Assembly: GCF_000176035.2 (NCBI RefSeq)
Contig: NC_015675.1
Coordinates: 1,178,001 to 1,242,000, forward strand
Reading direction: 5' to 3'
Length of the DNA: 64,000 nt
Source: Mesorhizobium opportunistum WSM2075
GTDB lineage: Bacteria; Pseudomonadota; Alphaproteobacteria; Rhizobiales; Rhizobiaceae
The number at the start of each line of letters is the position of its first letter. The stretch's first letter is position 1. A program made the translations under genes and the position numbers. The notes under the pieces were generated by a model. It was not told where the DNA came from, searched no databases, and saw only the letters and a program-made list of their open reading frames with translations. Positions 1 through 7,828 of the stretch are shown in pieces.

Positions 1-560
1 CCCTGGTCGCCGCTGGCGCAGGCGTCCGAGATCGTCAGGCACTGAAAATTGCGGTCGCAGGCCTCGCGCAACGTGGTGTGGACGCAGACATCGGTCGTGC
101 ATCCGGAAAACATCAGATGCGTGATGCCTTGCGCGCGCAGCACGAGCTCGAAATCCGTGTAGGTGAAGGCGCTGTTGCAGGTCTTGTCGACGATGATGTC
201 ATCAGGCGCGACATCGATCTCCGGAACGATCTGAAATCCCGGACCCGAACGCAGCAGGATCTCGGTGCCGTCGAGGCCGGAGCGCTTGCGGCGCCATTTC
301 TCGTAGGGCGTCATGTCGGCCATGTCGGCGCGGTATCCTTGCCTGGTGTGGATGATGGTGATGCCGGCTCTGCGCGCGGCTGATATCAGCCGGTTCACGG
401 TCGGCAGGATCGCCCGCAGCGGTGAAGGGTCATATCCCTGCCTGGCGAAATAGCCCGTCGTCGACAGGAAATCCTGCTGCAGGTCGATGACGACGAGCGC
501 GGTGTTTTCGGCGACCAGCCTGCCGTCATAGGGGTAGTCGAAGGGCGTTGCCTTGATCAT
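1..560 (-). CDS. Isochorismatase-family cysteine hydrolase (3' end outside window)
   Basis: The reading frame starts at ATG 560-558 and runs off the left edge, giving the first 186 residues. It carries the three family landmarks: Asp in VVIDLQQDF near residue 27, Lys in DKTCNSAF, and the nucleophilic Cys in CTTDVCVHTT. These form the Asp-Lys-Cys triad of cytoplasmic amidohydrolases acting on carbamoyl or amide substrates, such as RutB-like and biuret hydrolases. The substrate cannot be told from sequence alone. It is divergent from the iron-uptake operon and need not be related to it. Confidence 0.85.
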   Translation of the reverse strand, partial: MIKATPFDYPYDGRLVAENTALVVIDLQQDFLSTTGYFARQGYDPSPLRAILPTVNRLISAARRAGITIIHTRQGYRADMADMTPYEKWRRKRSGLDGTEILLRSGPGFQIVPEIDVAPDDIIVDKTCNSAFTYTDFELVLRAQGITHLMFSGCTTDVCVHTTLREACDRNFQCLTISDACASGDQ

Positions 561-756
561 CGGTGGCTCCCTGTTTTCGACCAACCATAGTGGTTCAATG
601 CGCCGACACCAGATGCTGGGCATCATTGCGTGTGTTTGCGCCTCTCCGCCTTGATCCGCGTCCACTGATCATCCGGTGCAACCCCTGTCTCTCAGAATCT
701 CGTCGCGATATCTGCGGTCACGACGAATTGTTGATCGTTGCAGTCATCTTCAATCT

Positions 757-771
757 TGACTAGTAAGGTCA
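757..771 (+). promoter_or_regulatory. Iron-responsive IRO box (RirA-type operator) before fhuC
   Basis: TGA at 757-759 and TCA at 769-771 are separated by exactly nine bases, matching the TGA-N9-TCA motif described for RirA in rhizobia. It overlaps a possible -35 hexamer TTGACT (756-761), with a weak -10 TAGTCA (779-784) 17 bases downstream, so a bound repressor would block the promoter. A second symmetry, TTGACTA (756-762) and TAGTCAA (779-785), frames the same stretch. Placement before an iron-uptake operon supports the call; RirA itself is not in the window. Confidence 0.65.
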
Positions 772-846
772 TGTTTCATAGTCAACCGGGCACCTGCCTG
801 CCGCCGCCAGAAATTGGACGTCCGGCGGCCGCACTGGAGAAGAGCC

Positions 847-1638
847 ATGACGGTGGCTGGAGCCGAGACTGCCTTTCAAATCGACGCGGTGCGCTTTGCC
901 GTCGGCGAGCGGACGTTGCTCGGCCCGGTTTCGCTCGAATTGCAGCGCTCGCGCGTCTATGGGCTGATCGGCCACAATGGCTCTGGCAAATCGACGCTGG
1001 TCAAGCTTCTGGCACGCCAGCAGCCGGCAAGTTCCGGCGCCATCACCTTCGCCAAACGGCCGCTGCCGCAATGGGGCGCGCGTGAGTTCGCCCGTGCGCT
1101 TGCCTACCTGCCGCAGACGACGCCGGCGGCGACCGGCCTCACCGTGCGCGAACTGGCGACGCTGGGGCGCTATCCCTGGCATGGCGCGCTCGGCCGCTTC
1201 GGTTCCGAGGACAGGCGGCATGTCGAGGAAGCGCTCGGCCTGACCGACATGGACGGTTTCGCCGACCGGCTGGTGGATGAATTGTCGGGCGGCGAGCGCC
1301 AGCGCGCCTGGCTTGCCATGTTGGTGGCGCAGAACGCAGGCGTCATGCTGCTCGACGAGCCGATCTCGGCGCTCGACATCGCCCATCAAGTCGAGGTGCT
1401 GGGGCTGGTCCGGGAGCTCAGCCGCAAGCGCGACCTCTGCGTCGTCGTGGTGCTGCACGATCCCAATATGGCGGCGCGCTATTGCGACGAACTGATCGCC
1501 TTGAAGGACGGCAAGCTGCTGACGCGCGGCACCCCCGGCGAAATCATGCGGGGCGACGTGCTGAAAGGCATTTTTGGCGTGGAGATGGGCGTGTTCGCGC
1601 ACCCGGTCACCGGCCAACCCGTCGGCTACGTGCAGTAG
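847..1638 (+). CDS. fhuC: Ferric-hydroxamate-type ABC transporter ATPase
   Basis: 263-residue ATPase of the FhuC/FepC/HmuV class, expected to power siderophore-iron import across the inner membrane. Visible motifs: Walker A GHNGSGKST (residues 42-50), ABC signature LSGGERQR (from about 146), Walker B LLDEP (about 168-172), and HDPNMAARYCD near the C-terminus. The stretches GRYPWHGALGRFG and LSGGERQRAW closely resemble E. coli FhuC as I recall it. ATG 847 is preferred over upstream TTG 814 because GGAGA (836-840) lies six bases before it. Oddly, no fhuB or fhuD gene is adjacent; exbB, exbD and tonB follow instead, presumably in one iron-regulated operon. Confidence 0.85.
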   Translation: MTVAGAETAFQIDAVRFAVGERTLLGPVSLELQRSRVYGLIGHNGSGKSTLVKLLARQQPASSGAITFAKRPLPQWGAREFARALAYLPQTTPAATGLTVRELATLGRYPWHGALGRFGSEDRRHVEEALGLTDMDGFADRLVDELSGGERQRAWLAMLVAQNAGVMLLDEPISALDIAHQVEVLGLVRELSRKRDLCVVVVLHDPNMAARYCDELIALKDGKLLTRGTPGEIMRGDVLKGIFGVEMGVFAHPVTGQPVGYVQ

Positions 1639-1674
1639 GCCGGGGCGGCGGCAAACAGGAAGCGGCTCGCCGCT

Positions 1675-2649
1675 GTGAAAACAAGGAAGAGGCTCTTGTC
1701 GAGAAATGGTTTGTTGGCAGCGTTGGTCGCATCAGTGATCTTGTCGGCTGCCAGTGCAACGGCCCAGGAGCAACCGGCCGGCACCGCCCCCACTGTCGAG
1801 GCACCTGCTGCCGCGGCACCCGTTGCACCGGCCGCCCCTACCTCACCGGCGGCTGCCACACCGGCAACAATGGCACCCGCGCAACAGCAGCCAGCTGGCG
1901 CGCCGAATGCGACAGCCGGATCTTCGGCGGCAATGGAGTTGACCTTGCCGCACGACCTGTCGCCATGGGGCATGTTCATGGCCGCCGATATCATCGTGAA
2001 AGGGGTGATGATTGGACTGGCCTTCGCGTCCCTCGTCACCTGGACGATATGGCTGGCGAAATCGCTGGAAATTCTTGGCGGCAAGCTGCGCATCAGCCGC
2101 GCCGTCCGCGCGATCGGCGATGCCGCCACGTTGAAGCAGGCGAGCCGCGCGCTCGATCGCAGCGGCGGTCCCGGCGCGCTCCTGGTGCGGGCGGCGGAGG
2201 AAGAGACCACGCTCTCCGCCGGCGCGCTCGACCATGTCTCCGGCGACGGGCTGAAGGAGCGGGTCGCCTCGCGCCTGTCGCGCATCGAGGCGGCGGCGTC
2301 GCGGCGCATGTCGCGCGGTACCGGCGTGCTGGCGACGATCGGCTCGACCGCGCCTTTCGTCGGTCTGTTCGGCACCGTCTGGGGCATCATGAATGCCTTC
2401 ATCGGCATATCGCAGGCGCAGACCACCAATCTCGCCGTGGTCGCACCCGGTATCGCCGAAGCGCTGCTGGCCACCGCGATGGGGCTCGTCGCGGCGATAC
2501 CGGCGGTCGTCATCTACAACGTCTTCGCGCGCTCGATAGCCGGCTACAGGCAGATCCTGGCCGATGCGTCGGCGGGCATCGAACGGCTGGTCAGCCGTGA
2601 CCTGGATTTCCGCACGGTCGCGCCCGCGCCGGCGATGGCGGCGGAGTAG
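1675..2649 (+). CDS. exbB: TonB-system proton channel subunit ExbB
   Basis: 324-residue inner-membrane protein of the MotA/TolQ/ExbB family; with ExbD it uses the proton gradient to energise TonB. The N-terminus is a signal-like segment followed by an Ala/Pro-rich periplasmic stretch (about residues 25-85), as in the longer alphaproteobacterial ExbB form. The channel domain follows, with [25 protein letters not shown] and a later [16 protein letters not shown] transmembrane segment. The start is the GTG at 1675 with a poor ribosome site; a TTG at 1696 is a less likely alternative. It lies 36 bases after fhuC and 12 before exbD. Confidence 0.92.
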   Translation: MKTRKRLLSRNGLLAALVASVILSAASATAQEQPAGTAPTVEAPAAAAPVAPAAPTSPAAATPATMAPAQQQPAGAPNATAGSSAAMELTLPHDLSPWGMFMAADIIVKGVMIGLAFASLVTWTIWLAKSLEILGGKLRISRAVRAIGDAATLKQASRALDRSGGPGALLVRAAEEETTLSAGALDHVSGDGLKERVASRLSRIEAAASRRMSRGTGVLATIGSTAPFVGLFGTVWGIMNAFIGISQAQTTNLAVVAPGIAEALLATAMGLVAAIPAVVIYNVFARSIAGYRQILADASAGIERLVSRDLDFRTVAPAPAMAAE

Positions 2650-2661
2650 CGGGAGCATAGG

Positions 2662-3129
2662 ATGGGAAGCAGGATCCGCCAGGCCATGGATGACGATATC
2701 GAGGAAAGCCACGAGATCAACGTCACGCCGTTCATCGATGTCATCCTGGTGCTCCTGATCATCTTCATGGTCGCCGCACCGCTGGCGACGGTGGATGTCA
2801 ATGTCGACCTGCCGGGATCGACCGCAACGCCCGCGCCGCGGCCGGAAACGCCGCTGTTCCTGACGTTGAAGGATGACCTGACGCTGGCGATCGGCAACGA
2901 CACCGTGCCGCGCCCGGTCTTCGCCGCAACGCTGGACGGCAAGACCAAGGGCGACAAGCAGACGCGCATCTTCCTGCGCGCCGACAAGGCGGTCGCCTAT
3001 GGCGACCTGATGGAAGCGATGAACCTGTTGCGCGGCGCCGGCTACCTGAAGATCGCGCTGGTCGGCCTGGAGACGGTGCCCGCGGCTGACGCCCCCGCAC
3101 CCGCCGCCACCGGAGCGGCAGCGCCATGA
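2662..3129 (+). CDS. exbD: TonB-system proton channel subunit ExbD
   Basis: 155-residue ExbD/TolR-family protein with one N-terminal transmembrane helix and a periplasmic domain. The helix holds the essential Asp in the stretch NVTPFIDVILVLLIIFMV, which with ExbB forms the proton path. An Ala/Pro-rich tail ends the protein. The start is ATG 2662; ATG 2686, within the same N-terminus, is possible. Its stop overlaps the tonB start by four bases (ATGA), a sign of translational coupling within fhuC-exbB-exbD-tonB. Confidence 0.92.
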   Translation: MGSRIRQAMDDDIEESHEINVTPFIDVILVLLIIFMVAAPLATVDVNVDLPGSTATPAPRPETPLFLTLKDDLTLAIGNDTVPRPVFAATLDGKTKGDKQTRIFLRADKAVAYGDLMEAMNLLRGAGYLKIALVGLETVPAADAPAPAATGAAAP

Positions 3130-4058
3130 CACAAGCGGCCGCCATGCCCACGGCTGAGCTGTCGCGCCTTCGTTGGCGCGATCTTGGCTTGTGGGCAGGC
3201 GCGGCCGCGCTGGTGCTCGGCGCTCATGTCGCAGTCGCCTATGCGGTGCAGAGCTTCAGTCCGATCGAGACGGATGGCGGACCGCCGCCGGCGCTGGTGA
3301 TCGAGATGTCGCCGATGGTGATCACGCCGGCGGAACAGGCCGCGATGCTGGATGCGGCGGTACCCGACCGGACCGAGCCGGTCGAGGAGACCGAAAAGGC
3401 CGTCGAAGCCGAACCCGAGAAGGTGGTCGAGCAGGCGCAGCCGGCCGAGCAGCCTGAAACGGTGCCGCCCGACGAAACCAAGCCGACCCAGGCAGAACCA
3501 GTCGACCAGCCGCCGCTGGAAGAGGTCGTTCCCGATGTCGTCGAGACGGTCGCGCCGGAGGTCGTCGTTCCGCTGCCGCAGCCAAAGCCGCTCGAGCAGC
3601 CCGAGGAAAAGAAGCCGGTCCAGGCCAAGGCGAAAAAGCCGGTCGAAAAGCCCAAGCCACGGCCAAGGAAGGAAAAGGCGGAGCCGGCAAGGACAGTGGC
3701 CGCCGCAAGCGCGAACAGCAGGCCGGCGGCCAAGGCGGCAGCGCCGAAGTCGTCGGCAGGGTTTTCAGGTATCAGCCCGGCCAAGTGGGAGTCGCGGCTG
3801 ACGGCATGGATCAATCGGCACAAGCGTTATCCGAGCGCCGCGAAATCCAGGGGCGCGCAAGGCAATACCAACGTAACCTTCACGGTGGACGGATCCGGGC
3901 GGGTGATATCGGCACGTGTCGTGCGCTCGTCCGGCGACGCCGAACTCGATCGGGCCGCGCTTGCCGTACTGCAGGGGGCCACCGTTCCGGCACCCCCACC
4001 GGAACTCGGCGAGCACGTCAGCCGCACTGCGCCCTTCGTGTTCAGCCTTCGGAACTGA
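3126..4058 (+). CDS. tonB: Energy transducer TonB
   Basis: 310-residue TonB protein. One N-terminal transmembrane helix (about residues 20-40) anchors it in the inner membrane. A long Pro/Glu/Lys-rich spacer (about 65-200) reaches across the periplasm. The C-terminal TonB domain (about 215-310) includes WINRHKRYPSAAK, the VTFTVDGSGRV strand and SSGDAELDRAAL, and would touch TonB-dependent receptors. It is the last gene of the iron operon and overlaps exbD by four bases. No outer-membrane receptor gene lies nearby, so this TonB probably serves receptors encoded elsewhere. Confidence 0.93.
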   Translation: MTQAAAMPTAELSRLRWRDLGLWAGAAALVLGAHVAVAYAVQSFSPIETDGGPPPALVIEMSPMVITPAEQAAMLDAAVPDRTEPVEETEKAVEAEPEKVVEQAQPAEQPETVPPDETKPTQAEPVDQPPLEEVVPDVVETVAPEVVVPLPQPKPLEQPEEKKPVQAKAKKPVEKPKPRPRKEKAEPARTVAAASANSRPAAKAAAPKSSAGFSGISPAKWESRLTAWINRHKRYPSAAKSRGAQGNTNVTFTVDGSGRVISARVVRSSGDAELDRAALAVLQGATVPAPPPELGEHVSRTAPFVFSLRN

Positions 4059-4062
4059 TGTA

Positions 4063-4097
4063 ATCCGGAAACTGAAGCCATCCGGGAAACTGAAGCA
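4063..4097. repeat. Tandem 17-18 bp repeat after tonB
   Basis: ATCCGGAAACTGAAGCC (4063-4079) is followed directly by ATCCGGGAAACTGAAGCA (4080-4097), then a decayed third start ATTCCGGGAAAAACCGAA. It fills the short gap between the convergent tonB gene and the 107-residue minus-strand gene. No terminator-like hairpin was seen here. Confidence 0.6.
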
Positions 4098-4124
4098 ATT
4101 CCGGGAAAAACCGAAACCAGCTCT

Positions 4125-4448
4125 CTACCGAAGGCTCATCGACTGGCACAGCGCTTCGACCTGCTCCAGGTAGAAGCGGCATTTCGTGCGCAGGGTCGCG
4201 AGGTTCGGATCGCCGGGACCATTGATCTCGACGGTCTGCATCATGAAGTCGAAATGGGCATGGAAAGCGTCCGCCGCGCCCCAGAGGCTGTCGGCTTGCC
4301 AGGTGTCGGCCACTGCCGTGGAAATCAATTGACGGGCTTCGCCGCGCGCGGCATCCGGTGATGCCGGCCGGCTGGAAATCAGGGCATGGAGCCGGCCGAA
4401 GACGCTTTCGCTGGCGTCGGCGGCCCTGATGGCGGCGATCATGTTCAT
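4125..4448 (-). CDS. Small protein of unknown function, last gene of the peptide cluster
   Basis: 107 residues, not recognised. It looks like a soluble, mainly helical protein without signal peptide or membrane segment. Notable segments are FGRLHALISSR, ADSLWGAADAFHAHFDFMMQTVEI and the Cys-containing KCRFYLEQVEALCQSM. The start ATG 4448 is preceded by GAGGGG about nine bases upstream. It lies 197 bases after the 83-residue gene on the same strand, so membership in that operon is plausible but not certain. It might be an accessory or immunity-type protein, but nothing in the sequence proves a role. Confidence 0.65.
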   Translation of the reverse strand: MNMIAAIRAADASESVFGRLHALISSRPASPDAARGEARQLISTAVADTWQADSLWGAADAFHAHFDFMMQTVEINGPGDPNLATLRTKCRFYLEQVEALCQSMSLR

Positions 4449-4645
4449 CTGCGGGTCCCCTCAATTCTCTGCGTATGTTGGCAATCTCGGCTTTGGCCTG
4501 CTCGAATCAGTAGACCATTCCGGCATGGTCGAGGTCTGCGGCTGCCTTTCTCAGGAGCGGCAGCAGGCGTTGCAGCGCACAAAGTGTCTCCTACCGGTTC
4601 GGCGACGAGCCCGCCGGCGCGCACAAGGCTGGCGACTGCATCCGA

Positions 4646-4897
4646 CTACGCGCTCCTCGGCTGAGCGTGGTTTTCCTTTGCGCGCGGCGGAGGATGCATC
4701 GGATTGCCGCTGAGTTGCGCATGCCTTGCCGGCCGCGCGCCGCGCAAGACATCGAAGGCCTCGGCATAGGCCATGCCCAGCAGATAAGAGATCATGGGAA
4801 AACGGCTTGCTTCGGCCATCTGCACCAGCTCATTGGTCATCGACGCGATATATTGAAGGCTATCGATCTCCGACTGACGTAGGGACTGATTTGCCAC
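4646..4897 (-). CDS. Small protein of unknown function next to SagB-type dehydrogenase
   Basis: 83 residues, not recognised. The first 50 residues look helical (SEIDSLQYIASMTNELVQMA, then SYLLGMAYAEAFDVL) and the C-terminal 30 are Pro/Arg/His-rich and probably disordered. The start is GTG 4897-4895 with a good ribosome site AGGAG six bases upstream, which supports a real gene despite its size. Only 26 bases separate it from the stop of the SagB-type dehydrogenase on the same strand, so the two are almost certainly co-transcribed. No signal peptide or membrane helix is seen. Confidence 0.72.
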   Translation of the reverse strand: MANQSLRQSEIDSLQYIASMTNELVQMAEASRFPMISYLLGMAYAEAFDVLRGARPARHAQLSGNPMHPPPRAKENHAQPRSA

Positions 4898-4923
4898 TTG
4901 GTGCTCCTGTCATATTGAGGCGG

Positions 4924-5988
4924 CTAATTAATTGACCGACCCGTCGGATGCGGGCCTGGTTCCGGGGTCGAGAGGGTCAAGGCATAGATCGGTGCGTCGG
5001 TGAGGCGGTCGAGGCCGAGAAGACGCTTGATCGCCGTATGGCTGAGCGCGGCCGTGGGGCAGGCCGACAAACCGTGCCTGGTTGCCGCCAACATCATGTT
5101 CTGGCCGATATGGCCGGCTTCGATCAGCACGACGCGATAGGCGTTGGCATCCTCATATTTCCACATGGTGCGGTCGAGGCTGGCGCAAAGCAGAATGAGG
5201 CAAGGCATGGCATCCGCCCATTCCTGCCCGCCGACCAGTTCGGAGATCTTCGGCAGATGGTTGGCCGAGATCCTGCCGAGATCGTGGTCGGCGGCGGAAT
5301 AGTGATAGATGCCAGGCTCCAGGCCCTCGACGCCCAGTGCGACCACGTAGGCTTCATAGGGGTTTCGCGCGCCGCCAGAAGGGGTCATGCCCAGTGGCAG
5401 GGCGCCAACGCAATTGCTGGTTTCGCCGGTGATGCCCATGCCCGCGAACAGGCAGTCGGAAAGCTGTTTTGCAGTGATGGTAGGCGCGGCCGCCGTGCGA
5501 TTGGTGCGGCGCTGCGCCATCAAGGCGAGGAGTTCATTGTCATCCAGTGCGCTTGGCAGCGCAATGGCGCCCGCGGCGTTCTTGAGCAGGAGGTCGGGCT
5601 GCGCGACGTGATCGGCGCGTTCGATTTGCCGAGCCTCGGCCTGTTCGATGGTCATGAACTCCGAGTCCTGGACGCAGAAATGCATCAGCGCGGTCGGGAG
5701 CCCCCAGTTCCATTGCCCGGAGAACTGTGTCTCCTGCTCGGCCAGCGGCGAACCGGCGGTGATCAGAGCGGAAAAATCAAGCAGTTGCGGGACGACGGCA
5801 TTCAGCTCGGCCTTCGACCATCCGTGGGCCCGCGCGATCTCCGCCGTGGAGGCCCATTCGTCCCAGGACGCGAGAAGGCCGATCACCTCGGGGCTGCATT
5901 CGAAGACACTTCTGGTCAGGAAATTGCAGGCCGTGACCTTGTTGGTCCCGGGGTAGAAGACAAGCGTTTTCGAAGAGCGCATTTTCAT
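4924..5988 (-). CDS. SagB-type dehydrogenase (nitroreductase fold, FMN)
   Basis: 354 residues from ATG 5988; a TTG 15 codons upstream is less likely. The C-terminal half (about residues 150-340) is a SagB/ThcOx-type nitroreductase domain, with the pattern MTPSGGARNPYEAYVV, then LEPGIYHYSAADHDL, and EAGHIGQNMMLAATRHGL. The N-terminal 130 residues resemble the small winged-helix-like part seen in this group. Known SagB-type enzymes use FMN to oxidise azolines in ribosomally made peptides. No YcaO cyclodehydratase lies nearby, so the chemistry here may differ. A 31-residue peptide gene lies 85 bases upstream on the same strand and two small genes follow. Which residues it acts on is inference. 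Confidence 0.85.
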   Translation of the reverse strand: MKMRSSKTLVFYPGTNKVTACNFLTRSVFECSPEVIGLLASWDEWASTAEIARAHGWSKAELNAVVPQLLDFSALITAGSPLAEQETQFSGQWNWGLPTALMHFCVQDSEFMTIEQAEARQIERADHVAQPDLLLKNAAGAIALPSALDDNELLALMAQRRTNRTAAAPTITAKQLSDCLFAGMGITGETSNCVGALPLGMTPSGGARNPYEAYVVALGVEGLEPGIYHYSAADHDLGRISANHLPKISELVGGQEWADAMPCLILLCASLDRTMWKYEDANAYRVVLIEAGHIGQNMMLAATRHGLSACPTAALSHTAIKRLLGLDRLTDAPIYALTLSTPEPGPHPTGRSIN

Positions 5989-6037
5989 GATGCTGAATGC
6001 CGTTTGTGGAAGCGAGGCACCTTGTGGAAGCAAGGCA

Positions 6038-6060
6038 CCGACAGGCCGACGGCCTGTCGG
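6038..6060 (-). promoter_or_regulatory. Hairpin between peptide gene and SagB-type gene
   Basis: CCGACAGGCC (6038-6047) and GGCCTGTCGG (6051-6060) form a perfect 10-bp stem with a three-base loop. It lies 13 bases after the peptide stop and 49 bases before the dehydrogenase start. No U-run follows, so it is more likely an RNA-stabilising or partial-attenuation structure than a full terminator. Such a hairpin would let the short peptide gene be expressed far above its enzyme gene. Confidence 0.6.
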
Positions 6061-6073
6061 GCACCGGGCGACT

Positions 6074-6169
6074 TCAGCGCTTGTTGTAGTGCATGCCCTG
6101 CGAGAAGAAGACCGTCTGCGTGCCCGCGGCGACCGTCAGCTTCGAGGCATTGTTCACTTTCTTGGCCAT
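6074..6169 (-). CDS. 31-residue peptide, candidate modified-peptide precursor
   Basis: ATG 6169-6167 to TGA 6076-6074 encodes 31 residues. The N-terminal half is Lys/Asn-rich (starts MAKKVNNASK); the C-terminal half is TVFFSQGMHYNKR, with Phe-Phe, Met, His and Tyr and no Cys. A purine-rich AAAGGGACG precedes the start. It lies between an AT-rich promoter region and a SagB-type dehydrogenase gene on the same strand, the arrangement expected of a RiPP precursor with its tailoring enzyme. No membrane segment or signal peptide is seen. I do not recognise a family; its role as substrate is inference from size and position. Confidence 0.6.
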   Translation of the reverse strand: MAKKVNNASKLTVAAGTQTVFFSQGMHYNKR

Positions 6170-6194
6170 TTTCGTCCCTTTCCCGACCCCCAAT

Positions 6195-6226
6195 GGGATC
6201 TGTTGAGAGATCCCCACAGCGGGATC
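6195..6226 (-). promoter_or_regulatory. Possible switching leader before the peptide gene
   Basis: Three short segments can pair in two exclusive ways: GGGATC (6195-6200) with GATCCC (6209-6214), or GATCCC (6209-6214) with GGGATC (6221-6226). They lie 26-57 bases upstream of the peptide start codon in its transcript. This could be a simple two-state leader, but six-base pairings also arise by chance. Confidence 0.3.
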
Positions 6227-6254
6227 CGCGAGAAGAAAGGTAAGGTCGAAAGAG

Positions 6255-6276
6255 TTAACAGTTTGTTAAAATTATA
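6255..6276 (-). promoter_or_regulatory. Candidate promoter and operator of the peptide operon
   Basis: In an AT-rich stretch unlike its surroundings, the minus strand carries a consensus -10 TATAAT (6276-6271). It is followed at once by the palindrome TTAACA-N3-TGTTAA (6269-6255), which would cover the transcription start. No good -35 was found, which suggests an activator-dependent or repressed promoter. The XRE-type regulator encoded just upstream is the obvious candidate to bind it. Confidence 0.45.
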
Positions 6277-6391
6277 GTAAAGCCAATGTTGTCTAAAATA
6301 TCTTTCTTGTCCATAAAGTCTAAAAAATCGATTTTGCTCAGATATGGAGTAGCCTGTCGGGAACATACGCTTTTTCGGGGTATCCTTATTC

Positions 6392-7162
6392 TTATTTAGC
6401 GTAACCGGGAGACTGGTCTTGCCAATCGCGGGCAAGGCTGACGACCAGCTGATCGATGGCCGGATCGTCAAACCCGACGACATGCGCCATGCGGATCGCA
6501 TGCCGTGCCGGGATGCCGGACAGATCCTGCCGCATGATGACCGATACGAATGCCGGCCCGGCTTCGGTCAGAAGCATGGCCTTGCCGATCAGCACCGGTT
6601 CGGAGATGGGAGCCCATTGAACGGAGATCAGGGACGGTTCGCCGGTCTGGCGGCGGTTTACGCCGCTGAAATAGATCCAGTTCAGGCGCGAGATGGCCAC
6701 GCCATAGTGGTTGCCGCGCGCCCGCGCCCAAGTCGAGCCACGGCGCTCCGACCATCCGGTGACCCTGCGGAACGTGACCAGTTCGGCCTCGCGGCGCACG
6801 AAGGTCACCGACCGCATCAACAGATCAGGACGGGCCGGAATCGAAAAATAGGTGAAATAGGTGCCTCCCGCGATCGATGGGGCGGGCGGGCGGATCATCT
6901 GTTTGAACAGGGTTTCGGAAATCGGCGGCAGGCCGGCTACCGTGGGCTCGGGCGTACCCGGATCCCGGTACAGTTCGGGTTCGCTGATGTGGAAGTAGTC
7001 GCAAATCAGCTTGGCAGTGGCCTTGTTCGGAACGGTCTGCCCCTGCAGGTAACGTTCGAACTGTGTGCGGTTGATACCCAACTCACGGCATACCGCGCTA
7101 ACGGAGGCATGATCCTTGCAGAGCCGTCTGAGATTTGCAGCGAGATTCTCGCGAATGGACAC
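6392..7162 (-). CDS. XRE-type regulator of the peptide cluster
   Basis: 256 residues from GTG 7162; an upstream ATG at 7255 would add 31 residues rich in Cys and Trp that look non-coding. Residues 1-65 form a helix-turn-helix: IRENLAANLRRLC, then VSAVCRELGINRTQFERYLQG and TAKLICDYFHI. The remaining 190 residues form an unrecognised domain, perhaps for ligand sensing (for example YFTYFSIPARPDLLMRSVTF). It lies upstream of the peptide gene on the same strand, with the AT-rich region at 6170-6391 between them. It probably controls the peptide promoter, by position only. Confidence 0.8.
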   Translation of the reverse strand: MSIRENLAANLRRLCKDHASVSAVCRELGINRTQFERYLQGQTVPNKATAKLICDYFHISEPELYRDPGTPEPTVAGLPPISETLFKQMIRPPAPSIAGGTYFTYFSIPARPDLLMRSVTFVRREAELVTFRRVTGWSERRGSTWARARGNHYGVAISRLNWIYFSGVNRRQTGEPSLISVQWAPISEPVLIGKAMLLTEAGPAFVSVIMRQDLSGIPARHAIRMAHVVGFDDPAIDQLVVSLARDWQDQSPGYAK

Positions 7163-7500
7163 GTCTTTGCTTTCGCAGGCGAATTCTTCATTTCGATTCG
7201 GATTCCATATAGCGTCTTCGGGTCGCCCCCACCGAAACGCCTTGTCACAACACACAGAAAAAACTGATTTGAAAACGCCAGTCTAATGGGGCGGCTTGCA
7301 AAAAAAATAGCGCCGATCCCGCAGTGGCCATCGCCATAAGTCCAATTGACAATCGTCTTGCCTTGGAAACCGCGTGAAATGGCCCGTGGCCTTTTTTGGG
7401 GGTATCGGCGCCGAGGCGCCGCATCGCGATGCATGAGCGATCCATGGGACGCTGCTTGCGTCTTGGCGGCGCAGCAAAAGGGGAAAATCGATTATTCCGC
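7163..7500. other. Intergenic region upstream of the regulator, no gene seen
   Basis: About 340 bases between the regulator start and the tRNA 3' end. Reading frames here are shadows. In the direction of the tRNA transcript, GGCCACGGGCC followed further on by U/A-rich stretches might end transcription, but the stem is weak. A GGCGCC-GA-GGCGCC palindrome (about 7407-7420) is also present. Confidence 0.4.
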
Positions 7501-7576
<76 letters not shown>

Positions 7577-7592
7577 GTCCAACGGATGGCGC

Positions 7593-7621
7593 ATTTATCG
7601 GGCGTGGCGGTTTTCTGTCAA
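7593..7621 (-). promoter_or_regulatory. Sigma-70-type promoter of tRNA-Ala
   Basis: On the minus strand, a perfect -35 TTGACA (7621-7616) is separated by 17 bases from ATAAAT (7598-7593), which ends 16 bases before the mature tRNA. Spacing and position fit a strong stable-RNA promoter. Confidence 0.75.
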
Positions 7622-7828
7622 GGCGGCGTTTTGCCGAATTTATCGACCGCTCGACGTCAGGTCACCGCCGGTGGAACGCGGCCTTGCCGGTTTCGCGTAT
7701 TCGCCCATTCGTCGGCACGATCGGCAACAAGCGGCCATCCGCCGCTTCCTGCCTCACCTCGGCGCCGGTGATGACGGATTGCACCGTTCAACGACGGTTG
7801 TGAAGGAGACACCAATTGGCGCCGCCGG

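Noticed and set aside
814..846. Upstream TTG start for fhuC
   Set aside because: No ribosome site, while ATG 847 has GGAGA at proper distance and begins the conserved domain.
4924..6033. TTG start of the SagB-type gene at 6033
   Set aside because: It would lie just before the intergenic hairpin in a small direct repeat; ATG 5988 is the simpler start.
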